The notes: generated by a model not told the origin, from the sequence alone. 64,000 bases of DNA from Perognathus longimembris pacificus (GCF_023159225.1 NC_063174.1:28231983-28295982); one strand, 5' to 3'. Counted from the stretch's first letter, positions 1 through 11,887 are shown. A program made the numbers and translations.

Positions 1-717
1 GAGTCCATGTTTCTTTGGGTCTGGCTCACTTCACTTAGTATAATTTTTTCCAAGTCCTTCCATTTCCTTACAAATGGGGCAATGTCATTCTTTCTGATAG
101 AGGCCTAATATTCCATTGTGTATATGTACCACATTTTCCTGATCCATTCGTCTACGGAGGGGCATCTGGGTTGGTTCCAGATTCTCGCTATGACAAATTG
201 TGCTGCAATGAACATTGTTGTGCTGGTGGCTTTACTTTGATTTTGTTTGTAGTTTTTTGGATAAATACCCAAAAGTGGGGTTGCTGGGTCATAGGGGAGT
301 TCTACATTTAGCCTTCTGAGGAATCTCCATACTGCTTGCCAGAGTGGCTGAACCAGTTTACATTCCCACCAACAATGAAGTAGGGTTCCCTTTTGGCCAC
401 ATCCCCTCCAACAACTGTTATTGTTAGTTTTCTTGATATATGACATTCTTACTGGGGTGAGATGGAATCTCAATGTTGTTTTGATTTGCATTTCCTTTAT
501 GGCCAGTGATGTAGAGCACTTTTTCATATGTCTCTTGGCCATTCTCATTTCCTCATCAGAGAAGTCTCTTTGTAGGTCTTTAGCCCACTTGATGAGTGGG
601 CTATTAGTTCTTTGCGGTTTTGTTTTGGAGGAAAGTAATTTTTTTAGTTCTGCATATATTTTAGATATGAGGCCTTTGTCTGTTGAATGGCCTGTAAAGA
701 TTTTCTCCCAGTCTGTG
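1..717 (-). mobile_element. L1 fragment, ORF2 C-terminal end, 5'-truncated
   Basis: The reverse strand encodes the C-terminal part of L1 ORF2p, including the cysteine knuckle [18 protein letters not shown] (spacing C-x3-C-x7-H-x4-C) and the downstream [23 protein letters not shown] block. The frame is closed by a TAG (reverse of 105-107) where other copies in the window read Tyr, so the product is broken. L1 similarity stops near 717, and the longer open frame beyond that (to 935) is chance readthrough into flanking DNA. The 3' UTR lies before the window. This is a 5'-truncated, dead L1 copy, close in sequence to the other young-type L1s here. Confidence 0.9.
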
Positions 718-2185
718 CCCACCAATTTTCTAAAGTGCCAATGAGAGACAATGGCAAGGACAAGAACATATTTGTAATTTGGACACAGAATTGAAAGGGC
801 TGTTGGTTTTGAAATGCCAGGGAAGTTATTTAAGTGTGTCATGTGATGTTTGAGCAGAACAAAAAGTTGGCTTGACCTCAGAAATAGAAGACAACTATTA
901 ATGGGAACTAGAGGGCCATATAATTTTAAAAACATGCTTCTTTTTCATTCATTGTAAGTCTACTACAGCATGAGGCATGCATATAATTTGCTTGCTGGTG
1001 AATGAGAATGTTCCCTGAAGAACATATATCTCCCAGCTTACATGCAACTTTTAAAAATCATGTATTTATTATTTAGACAGGATAAAAAATGTTGGTCCTC
1101 TTTTTTGTGATAGGTATAACCACCATGAAATGTTCTAAAGTCATGTGAGGTGGTTATTCAAGATGTTCTGGTTCCCTACAGTTTCCTTAAGGAGAGTTAA
1201 ATGATTTTTCCTGCATTATTTTGTCTCTACTTGAGACATATTTGCATGTATGACTAGAAGATGCAACCATTTGGTGATCTTTTAGCCAACAGTCTCCACA
1301 AGGTAGGAATTTACTCAGGTGTTATTTAAGATGGAATCCTGAGCCTGTCTGGAGTCTAGGTGAGGGGCTAGGAGACAGGTGAAATGTGAGAGAATTTCTC
1401 CACCATTTTCATTTCAGCCTTAGTCTGAAGATTCCCTGCCAAGTATGAGGAGACAGCTGTGACCCTACTCTTCTCATAATCCCGACTGGAGAATATTACT
1501 GCCCAGCATAGTAACATCCCATAACTCAAACACACACTTTTTATAGCTGTGTCCAGAAGAAAGAACATCTCAAATTCTCTCTGTAAGCATATGATTATTT
1601 TAAATGCTAGCCAGTGCAATGTAAAGAACTCTTAAGCTTTTGTCAGAGAACTGAGTTAGAGAAACTTGGTTGAACACTCTTTTACCACAGTGAGAAGTTC
1701 TGAGTTTGTCCAGGCATTTTTAAAAAATAGAATTTGCCTTACAGATATTATTGACTGTCACTTAAAAGAGATAGTGTGCATGACATTCTCTTAGCATGAC
1801 CAGCTTCCTTGTCATTTCAGCAACTGGATAAGAGAATGAATGCTGAGACCAGTTGTCATAGCAACAGAATCTTCAGTAAAGGTGATGGGGGAAATCATTT
1901 CTCTCTAAATGCTAATCGGTTGTCACTTTTATCTTAAAAACCCATTGTTTCCTACTGTGTCTCTGATTGCCATGAAGGCAGAGAGATTATTTACAGATTA
2001 AAGACTGCTTCATGATTTGATCATCTCTGTTCTAATTTATATTGGATTGGATGCTCCAGGAGAAGCAAAGATTTTTGCAAAATATTCAGAGTTCAAGTTT
2101 TTCTTTTTTTTTTTTTTAAGGCTTGTGAATTTTCTTCTAGAAGAATTTTCTTTTTCTCTCACACTGAGAAAGCCAAGCCAATCTT
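718..2185. other. No gene recognised
   Basis: AT-rich sequence with short spurious frames only (for example reverse 1368-1619). There is a T-run at about 2103-2119. I see no recognisable repeat, exon or RNA gene. Confidence 0.5.
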
Positions 2186-3545
2186 AAAAAAATATTTTAT
2201 TCTTATTGTAGAGGTCATATACAGAGGTGTTACATGTATATAAGTCAGACAATGAGTACATTATTATTATTTTTTTCTATGTGGATCAGAATCGAATACA
2301 TTATTTTTGATCCATGTCACCCTTTCCCTCACCCTTTCCCAGTTTTTCCCTCCTATCCGGACCCACAAGTTGTATAGTTCATTTTCCATATGATGTCTAG
2401 TGAGTACCACTACTCTTCACCCTTTGTCCCATCTTTACTGTGCTTGCCCTTACCCTCCCAAAGGCATATGCACTAACAAATAAGACAAAAGGAAAGGACA
2501 ACAAAAACAGCAGCAACAACAACAAAATCTCATTTCCATTTCTTGGAGTTAATTTAAAAATATTATTTTATATTGTCATATGCACATAGCTATTGAGCCT
2601 TTGTGAACTGTTCCTATGGATATCCTTTGGTCTTACTTTGTTGAGTGTCCAGAGGCCTGTATAATTTATCATGTGCAATACATACATACTATATATATAT
2701 ATATATATACATATATGTGTGTATATATGATATATATTATAATACATATTATATTTATAATATAATATATATAATATGTTACAATTCAGTGTGTTTACTT
2801 GTAGATTTATAGGCACATTCCAGTTACCACAAATGAAGGAAACCATGCAATCTATGTTTCTTTGGGTCTGGCTTACTTTGCTTAATATAATTTTTTCCAA
2901 GTCTTTTCATGTCCTTACCCATGGTACAATATCATTCTTCCTGATGGAAGAGCAGTATTCCATTGTGTATATATACCACATTTTCTTGATCTATTCATCC
3001 ACTGAGGGACATCTGGGTTGATTCCATATCTTGGCTATGGTAAACAATTCTGCAATAAACATATTTGTACTGGTAGCTTCAATGTGGATATATGCCCAGG
3101 AATGGGATTGCTGGGTTATATGGGAACTCTATATATAGTCTTCTGAGAAAACTCCGTACTGCTTTCCAGAGTGGTTGAACAAGTTTACACTCTTACCAAC
3201 AGTGTAGTAGCATTCCCTTTTGGTCACATCCCCACCAACATCGGTTATTGTTAATTTTCTTGATAATGGCCATTCTAACTGGGGTAAGGTAGAGTCTCAA
3301 TGTTGTTTTGATTTGCATTTGTTTTATGCCAGAGATGTTGAACATTTCTTCGTGTGTCTAAGGTCCATTTTCACTTCTTCCTCTGAGAGTCTCTCTTAAG
3401 TCTTTATCCCATTTATTAATTGGATTGTTGATTCTTTGAAGGTTTATTTTGGAGGTTTAAAATTTTTTGAGCTCCAAGTATATTTCAGATATGACCATTG
3501 TCGGATGCATAACTGGTAAAAGTCTTCTCCCATTCTATGGAGAGA
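2186..3545 (-). mobile_element. Older L1 copy: 3' UTR plus ORF2 C-terminal remnant
   Basis: Reads as reverse-complement L1. An A-rich end lies at the left (about 2186-2205), then a diverged 3' UTR, then the ORF2 C-terminal region from about 2845 onward, with the same order of landmarks as the other L1s (the stretch encoding SEVSQTQRNMDS, then the IYTMEF and cysteine-knuckle region). It is frameshifted and more diverged than the L1s after 21,000. It shares a distinctive 3' UTR stretch (about 2790-2840) with the copy at 6181-7062, so the two belong to one subfamily. Similarity ends near 3545. Confidence 0.85.
2688..2777. repeat. AT-rich dinucleotide microsatellite inside the L1 3' UTR
   Basis: Interrupted (TA)n and (TG)n runs with imperfect palindromic AT stretches, embedded in the older L1 copy. 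Confidence 0.85.
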
Positions 3546-6040
3546 AATACATTCTTTAAGCAAAAATTATCTCATGTTGAAACCAATCAGCCTGTGCCTG
3601 TGAATGTCTTGTCCATAGAGGCTGGCCCCAGTTCTCAATGTCTGAGTATGCCCAAATAAAGGTGAGAGATGCTCTCTCACTCCCAGGTGGCATAAGGTTG
3701 TGAAGGAGATTGTCCTAAGACAAAAATCTCTGGAAGAGACTGAATTTTCAAAGCCCTGGAAGTTACTTGGAATGAAAGATTTTCATTTTTCTCACAAAAA
3801 AATGAACTTGTGCAGAACACAAGAGTAAAGATCTCATTTGCTAACTGAAGTCAAGGATTATGCACATTTTTTTCTACATACCATTCATTGTTCAGTGAAT
3901 CATGGCTATGTGATGGTATGAGGTAATTGCCACACACATCTCCCTTTCATTACTTGGGGAATATAAATTATTACTGGGAAAGAATGAAATGAATTATATA
4001 CAATGTCCAATTTCCTGGCTTCATTCAAGTAGAGCCCTAAGTCTATCACCTTCTAGTATGTCTTTGACAGAATTAAAAGCTTCTAAAAAAATCAGCCCTT
4101 GTGGGAAAAAATGGGAAGAGAACGGTTTGCTATTCAAAGGAGTTGAGGAAATTAAATGAGATTATTCATGAGAATTGCCTACACAGTGTCTGGATAGCAA
4201 AAATTTTATTCAATCTGTTATCATTTCTGTGATCTTGACATAAAAGAGGCATGATAGTCTTAAGCTTTGGATAAAAACACAGAATTAGAAGAGAAGTTTA
4301 TTTACAATGTTTCTTCCAATTACCAAGGCTCATCAGACTAAAGCAATGCCTGACCAGCCCATTTGCTTTGATCTGTAGATGGTTATAAAAAATCAGACGG
4401 CTTAGATTGATATAAATAAGTTTTTAAAGTAAAAATTGTCCTTAAATACTTAACATGCACCAAAATGATATTGGGAAAAATTTTAAGACATGGGAATCTG
4501 TATATAATATACTGTCTAGTGAAAAATATTGTTTTCAGAACAGTGAGATCTGATTCTATTTAATATGGAGTGGAAAAAGAGTCTACAGAGGAATACACAT
4601 ATGTGCACACATATCTATATACAGTGAAAGAATATTCTTGAAAATATCTCTGTGTTTTGGGACTATGTGTCATTTCATTTTGAATTTAGTGTACTTCCCA
4701 GAACAAACGGGTACCACATTAGTAGTTTTAAAAATATTCTTTTTAAAAATAAAACTGGAATTCAGGCTAAGATGTGAATTGGTTTGGAGCTTCTTGTCTT
4801 TGCTTTTATTAAGTCATACCTACGCTGAAGATCAGACACAGAAGTCCCTATTTGTGTGGCCTTTGCACACTAGCCTGATGGCTCATTAGAGTCTTCTTTT
4901 GTTTTCTGAAATCAACTTCACTTGCTCTTGGGCTCAGGGCCCAAGTTACAGGTATCACCTTGTCATCTTGAGCTCCTTCTCCAGTGTGTCCTCTGAGAAC
5001 AGGACCTCTTATCATCCTTTTGTGATGATGTATATACAGAAGCTTGGCTCCTCACAGATGCTTACCGTGCCCTTTAATTGACAAGCTCTGATCCTGGGGA
5101 ACTCTCTTACCCAGATCTGTAGCTAGAGAGAAAGGAATTGTGAAGGCAGCTGGAGAGGGGTCTCTTTTCCTCTTACCCCTGGGGTCTATGTGATTTTTCA
5201 GTAGAGACCAGGTGATCTCTCTTAAGGAGAAATAATACCATTAGATTCAGACATAACAAGAGGTTACTGTTCCAAAGTGGCACTTTGAGTTCCCTGTGTT
5301 GAAATCCAATTACTTCCTACTGGTGACCTATATCTCACTCACCATGATGTGAGTGCAACTGCCACCTGGGGTAGAGAGGAAATGTCTTGTGGTGCCTTTG
5401 TGAAGGTGAGCAAACCTAGAGTTAAGAACTCAGAAGTCTGCTAATGAGTCTGAGCTCTTGGTGTTACTGTGTTAGAGAAAATAGCCTTCCTGCCTCTAGC
5501 TTATAAATGTTTTTCCAGGACTGCCAATTACTGCTGTTTTTAAAAACATGATTTTTAATTTTGAGGAAATAGAGCTCAAAGATGGAGTTTAAGTGCAAAG
5601 ATGCAGTTTAAGGAGTAGATTCAATGAAACCTTGTCATTGAACTACTTTACAATTGAAGAGAAAACTCCATTCAAATAGAAATGTTATTTCAGCAGCAGA
5701 CATCTCAGTGGGCCGTGAATGAAACTGTTCATTCTACTAAGATCAGGGAATGCCTTTGCATTCATCATCTTCACCATATCTGTGTATGGTATGCAGTCAC
5801 AATGAATGAAAAGTGGATCTTGCCCAAGACAGCTGTAACTGATGCTTTGGTGAAATGCCACTTTCTTGTTGCTTCAGGAACATGTTCCTATGATGAAATG
5901 TTAATTGTCTCTGGCTAAGTTGGCAACATGGCCAGGACCAAGAACTGTTGTGTTGGGAAGTGGTTGTGTTGGGTGAAACTGATGATCAACAAAAATGAAT
6001 ACAGGGAAACTGGCACTGATAAGGTATGTGTATGGCGGTC
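3546..6040. other. No gene recognised
   Basis: 2.5 kb without a feature I can support. The open frames 4638-4889, 4899-5081 and 5682-5918 (+) have no recognisable domain, no initiator context of note and no codon pattern that argues for coding. The part at 5680-6040 reads as if it could be an old retrotransposed fragment, but I could not identify a parent. Confidence 0.45.
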
Positions 6041-6180
6041 AAAAGCTGGGAGGTAGATGAATAAAGAGAGAGAATGCAGTCATAACATTCAATGCATATT
6101 CAATGAAACTAGGAAAATTGAGCAGAAGGCTTGGGCTGGGGAGAATGACATGAAAAGAGTGACATTGATCAAGATCCACT
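6041..6180 (+). mobile_element. Old L1 3' UTR relic, left half
   Basis: Ends in a stretch (6158-6178: ...gtgacattgatcaagatcc) that recurs at 7411-7430 in another old L1 tail. With 7063-7140 it appears to be one plus-strand L1 3' end split by the minus-strand L1 at 6181-7062. Confidence 0.5.
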
Positions 6181-7062
6181 GCTCTTTTTTATATTTCTTA
6201 AAAAAATTGTTATTGTAGTGGTGATATACAGAAGAGTTACAGTTACATGAGTCAGGCAGAGAGTAATGAGAACAATTCTTTTTGAACCACGTCTCCCCTT
6301 CTGTCATTTCCTGCTGGATTTTCACTCCTGTAACTACCCACAAGATGTACAGCTTATTTTCCACATACTGTTTAGTGAGTTCCACTGCTGTATTTGTTCA
6401 CCTTTGTTTCACCTTTTTATGCAGCCTCTGTGACCCTCCCAAATACAAACAAGACAACAGGAAAAGAAAGAAAAACAGCAACAATGACAACTAAAAATGT
6501 CTCTTGTTTCCTTTTCTTGGAATTCATTTCACAGAATATTATTTTATATGGTCACCTGCACATAGCTATTGAGCCTTTGTCCACCACTCTTATGCATAGC
6601 CTTCTTTGGCCTCAGTGTGGAACGTCTATCCTGTCCCAGTGTCCCAGTATGTGTGCATGTGCATGCATGTGTGTGTATGTGTATTTCTGTGTGTTTACTT
6701 GTAGATTTATAGGCACATTCTAGTTACCACAAATGAGGAAAACCATGCAACCTATGTTTCTTTGGTTCTGGCTTACTTTACTTAATATAATTTTTCACAA
6801 GTCTTTCCATTTCCTTACAAATGTTACAGTATTGTTCTTTCTGATGGATGAGTAGAATTCAGTTGTGTATACATACATTTTCTTGATCCACTTATCCAGT
6901 GAGGGGCATCTGGGTTGATTCTATATCTTGGCTATGGTAAACAATTCTGCAATGAACATGGTTATGTTGGTGGCTTTACTATGGCTTGGTTTGTGGTCCA
7001 TTGGATAAATGCCCAGGAGTGGGATTGCTGGATCATAAGGAAGCTCTATGTTTAGGCTCATT
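6181..7062 (-). mobile_element. Older L1 copy: 3' UTR plus ORF2 C-terminal remnant
   Basis: Reverse-complement L1 with its A-rich 3' end at about 6185-6205, a 3' UTR of the same subfamily as the 2186-3545 copy (shared stretch at about 6690-6740) and a short ORF2 C-terminal remnant from about 6750 to 7060. A TG-rich run lies at 6650-6690. It is 5'-truncated and carries several frameshifts. Older L1 tail sequence flanks it on both sides, so it probably inserted into an earlier L1. Confidence 0.8.
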
Positions 7063-7140
7063 GTTCCTATAAACTGATTAGTTGGATGGTAATGTCTTTG
7101 TACAACAACTTAAAGATAATAAATATTAATAATAAAAAGG
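7063..7140 (+). mobile_element. Old L1 3' end, right half, with A-rich tail
   Basis: Typical terminal L1 tail: a stretch reading tttgtacaacaactt, then aagataataaat and an A-rich end. It fits as the continuation of 6041-6180 across the inserted minus-strand L1. Confidence 0.5.
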
Positions 7141-7159
7141 AAATTAGTCTTGTAATGTT

Positions 7160-7495
7160 TGTTATGGGGAGTCCTGGAGGTGAGATGAACTTAGAAACTT
7201 ATAAAAGAGCTTACTACAGGGATGGGAAGGAAGGGATGGAGGGAGATGACAGAGAGTTGATGGGTGTACTGGACATGGCCTGGCAGCAAAGTGGCTGTGG
7301 AATTTGATCACTGATAGGTTTATGACTGGGTGAAAGGTATCTGTCACAGAAAAAAAAAACCTGACTTGAGGGTATGGGTGGGATTGTAAAAAGATGGGGA
7401 AAAGGGTGGGGTGACATTGATCAAGATTCATTGTACTTATTGTCTGACTTGTTGAATTGAAACCCCTTTGTAAACTACTCAAAAGGAAAATAGAG
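7160..7495 (+). mobile_element. Old L1 3' UTR of a second L1 lineage
   Basis: Plus-strand 3' UTR remnant with a purine/G-rich section (7385-7410), the gtgacattgatcaagat motif and a terminal part reading gaaacccctttgtaaactac before an A-rich tail. This lineage differs from the dominant L1 family of the window. Its closest relative here is the reverse-strand fragment at 24,764-24,968. The open frames at 7086-7527 are shadows of this tail. Confidence 0.6.
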
Positions 7496-7856
7496 AAAGA
7501 GTTGCTTTGTTTGGGAGGCAAAGGCAAGACATTTTCACAGTAGAATTTTCCTAAATTGGGAATAAAGTGAGAGAAACAGCCAAAGACTTAGTGTACAGAT
7601 TAAGACAGAAATCTAGAACCATCTTCTTTGTACTGTTTATCAAAATAGAATTGCACATCATCCGTCCCGCAAACGGTATGATTAGTGAAAGATTCACGCA
7701 AAATGCTTACCAGATTAAAAGATCACTGGGTGAAGAGTTTTAGATCAGGAAACAGAAGAGCAGCCAGCAAAACAACTTTAACTCTTGACCACTGATATTT
7801 TTTCTACTATTTTCCTGTGTTTTAAATCATGATAGTTCTTATCACTTCTGCAATTT
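7496..7856. other. No gene recognised
   Basis: Unremarkable AT-rich sequence. Nothing identified. Confidence 0.5.
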
Positions 7857-8107
7857 CTCCCCCCCACCTTCTGGGCCTGGGACTTGAACTCAGGTCCTGG
7901 GTGCTGGGTGCTGTCTCTGAGCCTCTTGGTGCTCAAGGCTAGTGCTCTACCACTTGAGCTACAGTACCACTTCTGTCTTTTTCTGAGTAGTTTATTGGAG
8001 ATAAGAGTCTCACAGACTTTCCTGCCTGGTGTGGTTTCGAACTGCCATCCTTAGATCTCAGCTTCCTGAGTAGCTAGGATTACAGGCATGAGTCACCAGT
8101 ACCTAAC
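7857..8107 (-). mobile_element. SINE-B (7SL-like head + tRNA-like tail)
   Basis: Reverse strand reads ggctcatgcctgtaatcc...ggaagctgagatc, the 7SL/Alu/B1-like head, then the unit with tggctcaagtggtag and ctagccttgag, then the tail ending ccaggccc. It is moderately diverged. Confidence 0.85.
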
Positions 8108-8369
8108 TTGAAATTTCCATATTTATTTGGCCAAGTCTTATTGATATTATCTCTAGGTGACTCTTAAAATTAATTTTTCTCTCCATTACCATGGCAATTA
8201 CCCAAGTTCTTGTTTAAGACTGTCAAACTGAAGGGTAAGCAGAGGTTTGTAGGTCTTACAACATTGTGCCAGCTGTGAGATGTCTGCATTTTTTTCTTAT
8301 TCATTTGCAACACTATCTCCACTCATCCTTCCCCTCCCTCATGATATGAGTAGCTCTTCCATCAAAATG

Positions 8370-8520
8370 TTCAGCTTCACAACAGTCCAGAAACAAAGGT
8401 GCCAGCCTTTGAAACCTAACTAACCTCTGAATCCACAAGAGTAAATAAACCTTTCTGCCATTAAATTGTCTCTCTAGAGATTTTTCACAGCCATGGAAAA
8501 GTCTGACTAATACCCTTTAC
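8370..8520 (+). mobile_element. MaLR (MLT1-like) LTR 3' end
   Basis: A polyadenylation-type stretch (gagtaaataaacctttctg) is followed by the characteristic end cacagccatggaaaagtctgac..taatacc. Named from memory of the MLT1 consensus. Diverged. Confidence 0.5.
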
Positions 8521-9106
8521 TCTTTACTATGGCTTCTTTCTAAAGGTCACCATTGATGTTTGTTATAGTTCAGGTTTGAAATTTCACACACAGACCTAGC
8601 TTGGTTCTCAGCAATTGGAAAGTGGTAGAACTTTCATGATGTGGTACTTAGTAGAAAGTTCTGGGCCACTAGATTTGTGCCCTTGATTGTGGTAGGCTGG
8701 TCGTTTCAAAGGAAAGAGATTTATTTGACTCATGGTTCTAAAAGTATAAGGCCTTGGCATTGAAGGCCTCAGGGACAAAAGAAGATAAGTAGGCAGGAAT
8801 ATATGAAGAGAGAGGGAGGTAACAAAAGAGTCATCTGACTTATAGTAAACAGCTTTTCAAGAACTATTCCAACCTCACAAGAAAGGCTTTCATCCTTCTT
8901 ACAGGCTCGCCCCACTGCTCATACATTCAAGTCTCAGCAAGGCCTTTGCTGTTCTTTCCTCTAAGACACATATGGTATCCTAACTTGCATTACAACTTCC
9001 CAAAGAACACTCATTTCCACCTGTCCAAGCTTCCTGAGCTTCACAGCACCTACAACCATACACATTGGCAATTATTCATTAGGTAAGCAAGTAGGGGATT
9101 TATTGC
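8521..9106. other. Possible MaLR-like relic; otherwise nothing recognised
   Basis: The stretch 8700-8760 (ggaaagagatttatttgactcatggttct) resembles the 5' part of MaLR LTRs, and the following 300 bp would fit its length. Divergence is too high to be sure. No coding evidence. Confidence 0.35.
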
Positions 9107-9560
9107 ACATTTATTCACTTGATAAACTTTTTAAGGACCTACTTTATATACAATAATTCTAAAGTGCTAGAGATATATCAGAGCAAAGATCTTTATTCTC
9201 ATAAATCTTATTTTCTTAGCCCAAAGAGACAAATAATAAATCAGCAAATTATATACAACGTTAGCAAGTAATAAGTGCAGTAGAAAAGTAGAATATGAAA
9301 GAGGGGTTGGGAGTGTGAGGACAGGAGCCAGGATATAGTATTAAAGAAGTAGTCAAGATAGCCTCATTGATAGTGATATTTGGAAAAGAAAGTAAAAAAA
9401 AAAACTGAAAGAAGAAGTTAACCATAAAGAAATATTGGAATGTTTGGGAGGCAAAAACAGTGCAAAATCCCTGGTACAGGTGCATAACTTGGTGATTAAG
9501 GGAATAGCAAGGGGCCCAGTTTGGTAAGGAAGAATGAAAGAGGAAGTAGCAGATGAGGTC
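9107..9560 (+). repeat. Ancient mammalian interspersed repeat, left half
   Basis: Follows the order of a widespread old mammalian repeat that I recognise by pattern but cannot name safely (L2/MIR era). The 'ttattca..cttgataaac' entry is followed by the 'gctagagatatatcagagcaaagatc' block and the 'agcagatgaggtca' block. Its continuation is at 10,486-10,800, beyond a nested LTR, L1 and SINE. The reverse-strand frames 9261-9622 are chance. Confidence 0.5.
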
Positions 9561-9600
9561 AAACACAGAAAGCGGTTATTATCTGGATCTATAGTTGGAT

Positions 9601-10042
9601 ATTGTAGGCTCCTCAAAGGCACATAAACTAAAGGTTGATTGCCAATCTGGCATTATGGGGGGTGCTAGAACCTTTAGGAGGCAGGGCTTAGTAGAAGGGA
9701 CTGAGGTCACCGATTGACCTTGAAGGGGATCTTGGGATCTTGGTCCTTTCTCTCTCTCTCTTTCCCTCCCTTTCTCCTGTCCTCCCTCCTTCCCTTCCTC
9801 CTGCCCTTGCTCCCTCCCTTCCCTCTCCCCTCCCTCTCTCCCTTCCTCCCTTCCTTCTCCCTTTCTTCCTCCTTTCCTCTCTTCCTACTTTCCTTTCTTC
9901 CTTCCCAGTCACCATGAGATGCACAACCTCCTTTGCTGTGTGCTCCCACCATGATGTTCTGGGTTATCACAGGCCCAAAGCAACCATAGAGTGAACTGTG
10001 AAACCATGAGCCAAACAAAGCTTTGCTCAGTGTAAAGTGTTT
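9601..10042 (+). mobile_element. MaLR (MLT1-like) LTR, main part
   Basis: The segments gggactgaggtcaccgattg, a pyrimidine block, then caccatgatgttctggg and gaaaccatgagccaaacaaa follow the order of the MLT1-type LTRs common in rodents. The end of the LTR (tgttacagcaacacagag...gattaacacag) is found again at 10,420-10,470, after a nested L1 fragment. Confidence 0.6.
9750..9905. repeat. Polypyrimidine tract (CTCC/CTTCC)n
   Basis: About 155 bases of almost pure C and T on the plus strand, expanded inside the MaLR-like LTR. All four open frames across it (low-complexity Ser/Leu/Pro on one strand, Arg/Glu/Gly/Lys on the other) are artefacts of composition. Confidence 0.95.
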
Positions 10043-10419
10043 CTTTTTATTATATAAGTTGTATTTGTATTATCTTTAAATAGTTGTACAAATGAATTGC
10101 CATTCCATAAAGCAGTTTTGAATACAATTCATCTTTTTTTTTTCTTTTGCGAGTCCTGGGGCTTGGACTCAGGGCCTGAGCACTGTCCCTGGCTTCTTTT
10201 TGCTCAAGGCTAGCACTCTGCCACTTGAGCCACAGAGCCACTTCTGGCCGTTTTCTGTATATGTGGTGCTGGGGAATTGAACCCAGGGCCTCGTGTATAA
10301 GAGGCGAGTACTCTTGCCACTAGGCCATATCCCCAGCCCCTACAATTCATCTTAATTGATGTCACCTCTTTATTATTCTCCACCATCCTTCCTAACCCTC
10401 CCTCCACCAATATTGTAAG
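10043..10419 (-). mobile_element. L1 3' UTR fragment (second L1 lineage), interrupted by SINE-A
   Basis: Reverse strand reads as an L1 tail (…caattcatttgtacaactatttaaagataata…). It sits inside the MaLR-like LTR, whose end resumes at about 10,420, and is itself split by the SINE at 10,136-10,340. Confidence 0.55.
10136..10340 (-). mobile_element. SINE-A (ID-like head + tRNA-like tail) with 13-bp TSD
   Basis: Reverse strand begins ggggctggggatatggcct (A-box region), has a B-box-like ggttcaattcc and the second unit, then a poly-A tail. It is bounded by a perfect 13-bp duplication, tacaattcatctt, at 10,123-10,135 and 10,341-10,353, so its limits are firm and the insertion is fairly recent. Confidence 0.93.
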
Positions 10420-10470
10420 GTGTTTTGTGATGAATTTGTTACAGCAACACAGAGTTTGATTAACACAGGG
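10420..10470 (+). mobile_element. MaLR (MLT1-like) LTR, terminal part
   Basis: Continuation of the LTR at 9601-10,042 after the L1 fragment: a gtgttttgtgatgaatttg stretch followed by the terminal tgttacagcaac..ttaacacag. Confidence 0.55.
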
Positions 10471-10485
10471 ACCATTTGCGTAAGG

Positions 10486-10800
10486 CACTGTAGGCCGTTG
10501 TCAGGACTTTGACTTTGTGTAAAATAATCAATGAAGAATTTAAATAGAGCAGGGAAATGATCTGACTATTGCTTTTAAAAAGAGCACTTTAGAGAATGGG
10601 TTAAAATACACAAGCAAGCAAAAGTAGAAGAAAGATATCATAAAGTTGTACAGTAATCCAAGTAAGCAAAAAACATAGTTGCTCAGTGGAGGGCTTGGTA
10701 GCAGTGCAGGGGTTGTATTTTCAAATGTATTCATAAGAATTTGTGGAGGGTTAGGAATGTGACATATGAAAGAAATAGGAATAAAGAATATGGAATAAGA
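10486..10800 (+). repeat. Ancient mammalian interspersed repeat, right half
   Basis: Resumes the repeat of 9107-9560. A 'gagcagggaaatgatctgac' block is followed by 'cttttaaaaagagcacttta' and 'gtaatccaagtaagc...ggcttggtagcagtg', the expected order of the consensus I recall. Confidence 0.5.
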
Positions 10801-11457
10801 AAGAATGAAGGAATAAAGTTGCCATGACTTAACAAGGGGGCTGTGGTGTTGAGAAAGGAGTTAAAATGCAAAAGTAACTGAGTCAGAGACTCCTGTCTAA
10901 GAGCTGAGTAGAGCTTTTGAGAGATAATGGATAAGTGACTTTCAGGAGAAATGTATTTTCTCAGAGAGAAATCTGGGACTTACCAGTACTTAGCGTTTCA
11001 GGCCAGGTAAGTGGACTAGAGAGGTCTGCAAGGATGGGTTTAGAGGCAACAAAGGGACCAAAGAACTGAGTTCTGCAAGGACCTCCATGAAATAGCAAGG
11101 AAGATGTGACAGAATCTGACAGGAACCCTGACAAGGGGTGGATGAAAAGGAAGACCAAATGGGAGGATGGATGCATTTAATGGATACCAATTTTGCCATC
11201 ACTGAGAGACCTGCTTTCTACATGTGTTTTAAAAGTGAGTAAACTCAGTAGAATCAAGGAGGCTTGCCTATAACTCAATTAGTATTAGTAACAACAGTAA
11301 TAATAAAAGCAGTTAAAACAAGGTTGCCAACTATTAACATTCCTGGAGCTTATTTTACTATGTACTTTGCATTTGTACCTTCATGAACAAGTAAATTGAG
11401 GCACAGTTTGATTCTAGACCCCACCTGAGGTATGAGGGTTTTTTGTTTGTGTGTTTT
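10801..11457. other. No gene recognised
   Basis: Purine-leaning sequence. The reverse frames 10,961-11,202 have no domain or codon signal. It may hold further diverged parts of the ancient repeat. Confidence 0.45.
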
Positions 11458-11702
11458 TCTTTCTTTCTTTTTCTTTTTTTTTTTTTTTGGTTATGGGGCT
11501 TGAACTTGGCATTTCTCCTTCAACTCTTCTGTTCAAGGGTAGTGCTCTACCACTTTAAGCCACAGCACCACTTCTGTTTTTTGAGTGCTTAATGGGGATT
11601 TTTCTGCTTAGTCTGGCTTTGAACTGTGATCCTCAGATCTCAGCCTCCTGGGTGGCTAGTATTACAGGAGTGAGCCACCAGTGCCCTTCTGCCTGAGTAT
11701 TT
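11458..11702 (-). mobile_element. SINE-B with long poly-A tail
   Basis: Left edge is a T/CT-rich tail (11,458-11,488). The reverse strand then shows the tRNA-like unit and the 7SL-like head (…agcctcctgggtggctag… on the plus strand). Diverged by scattered substitutions. Confidence 0.85.
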
Positions 11703-11887
11703 TGATCATGTATCTGATATGGTTGCTCAGGGTGACTGGGTTTTTGGTTGAGACTCTCCATTACTCACTGAAGAAGTGAAATTACAGTGTGACCCAGTGA
11801 AGCAAGGTACTTGTGTAAAGTGTTTCTCCTTTTTGCTTTTTGCCTATTAACTGAAGTGATGGGCTTGCATGCTGAGTGCTTAGTTTT

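Noticed and set aside
105..935. 276-codon reverse frame as a possible L1-host fusion gene
   Set aside because: The extra N-terminal residues come from unrelated flanking DNA by chance readthrough, and the frame ends in an L1 nonsense codon.
5682..6040. Possible processed pseudogene
   Set aside because: I could not identify a parent gene, an A-tail or TSDs, so it is only noted as unrecognised sequence.
9688..10018. Four overlapping open frames in both strands (Arg/Glu/Gly-rich and Ser/Leu/Pro-rich)
   Set aside because: They arise from the polypyrimidine tract at 9750-9905, which lacks stop codons by composition.
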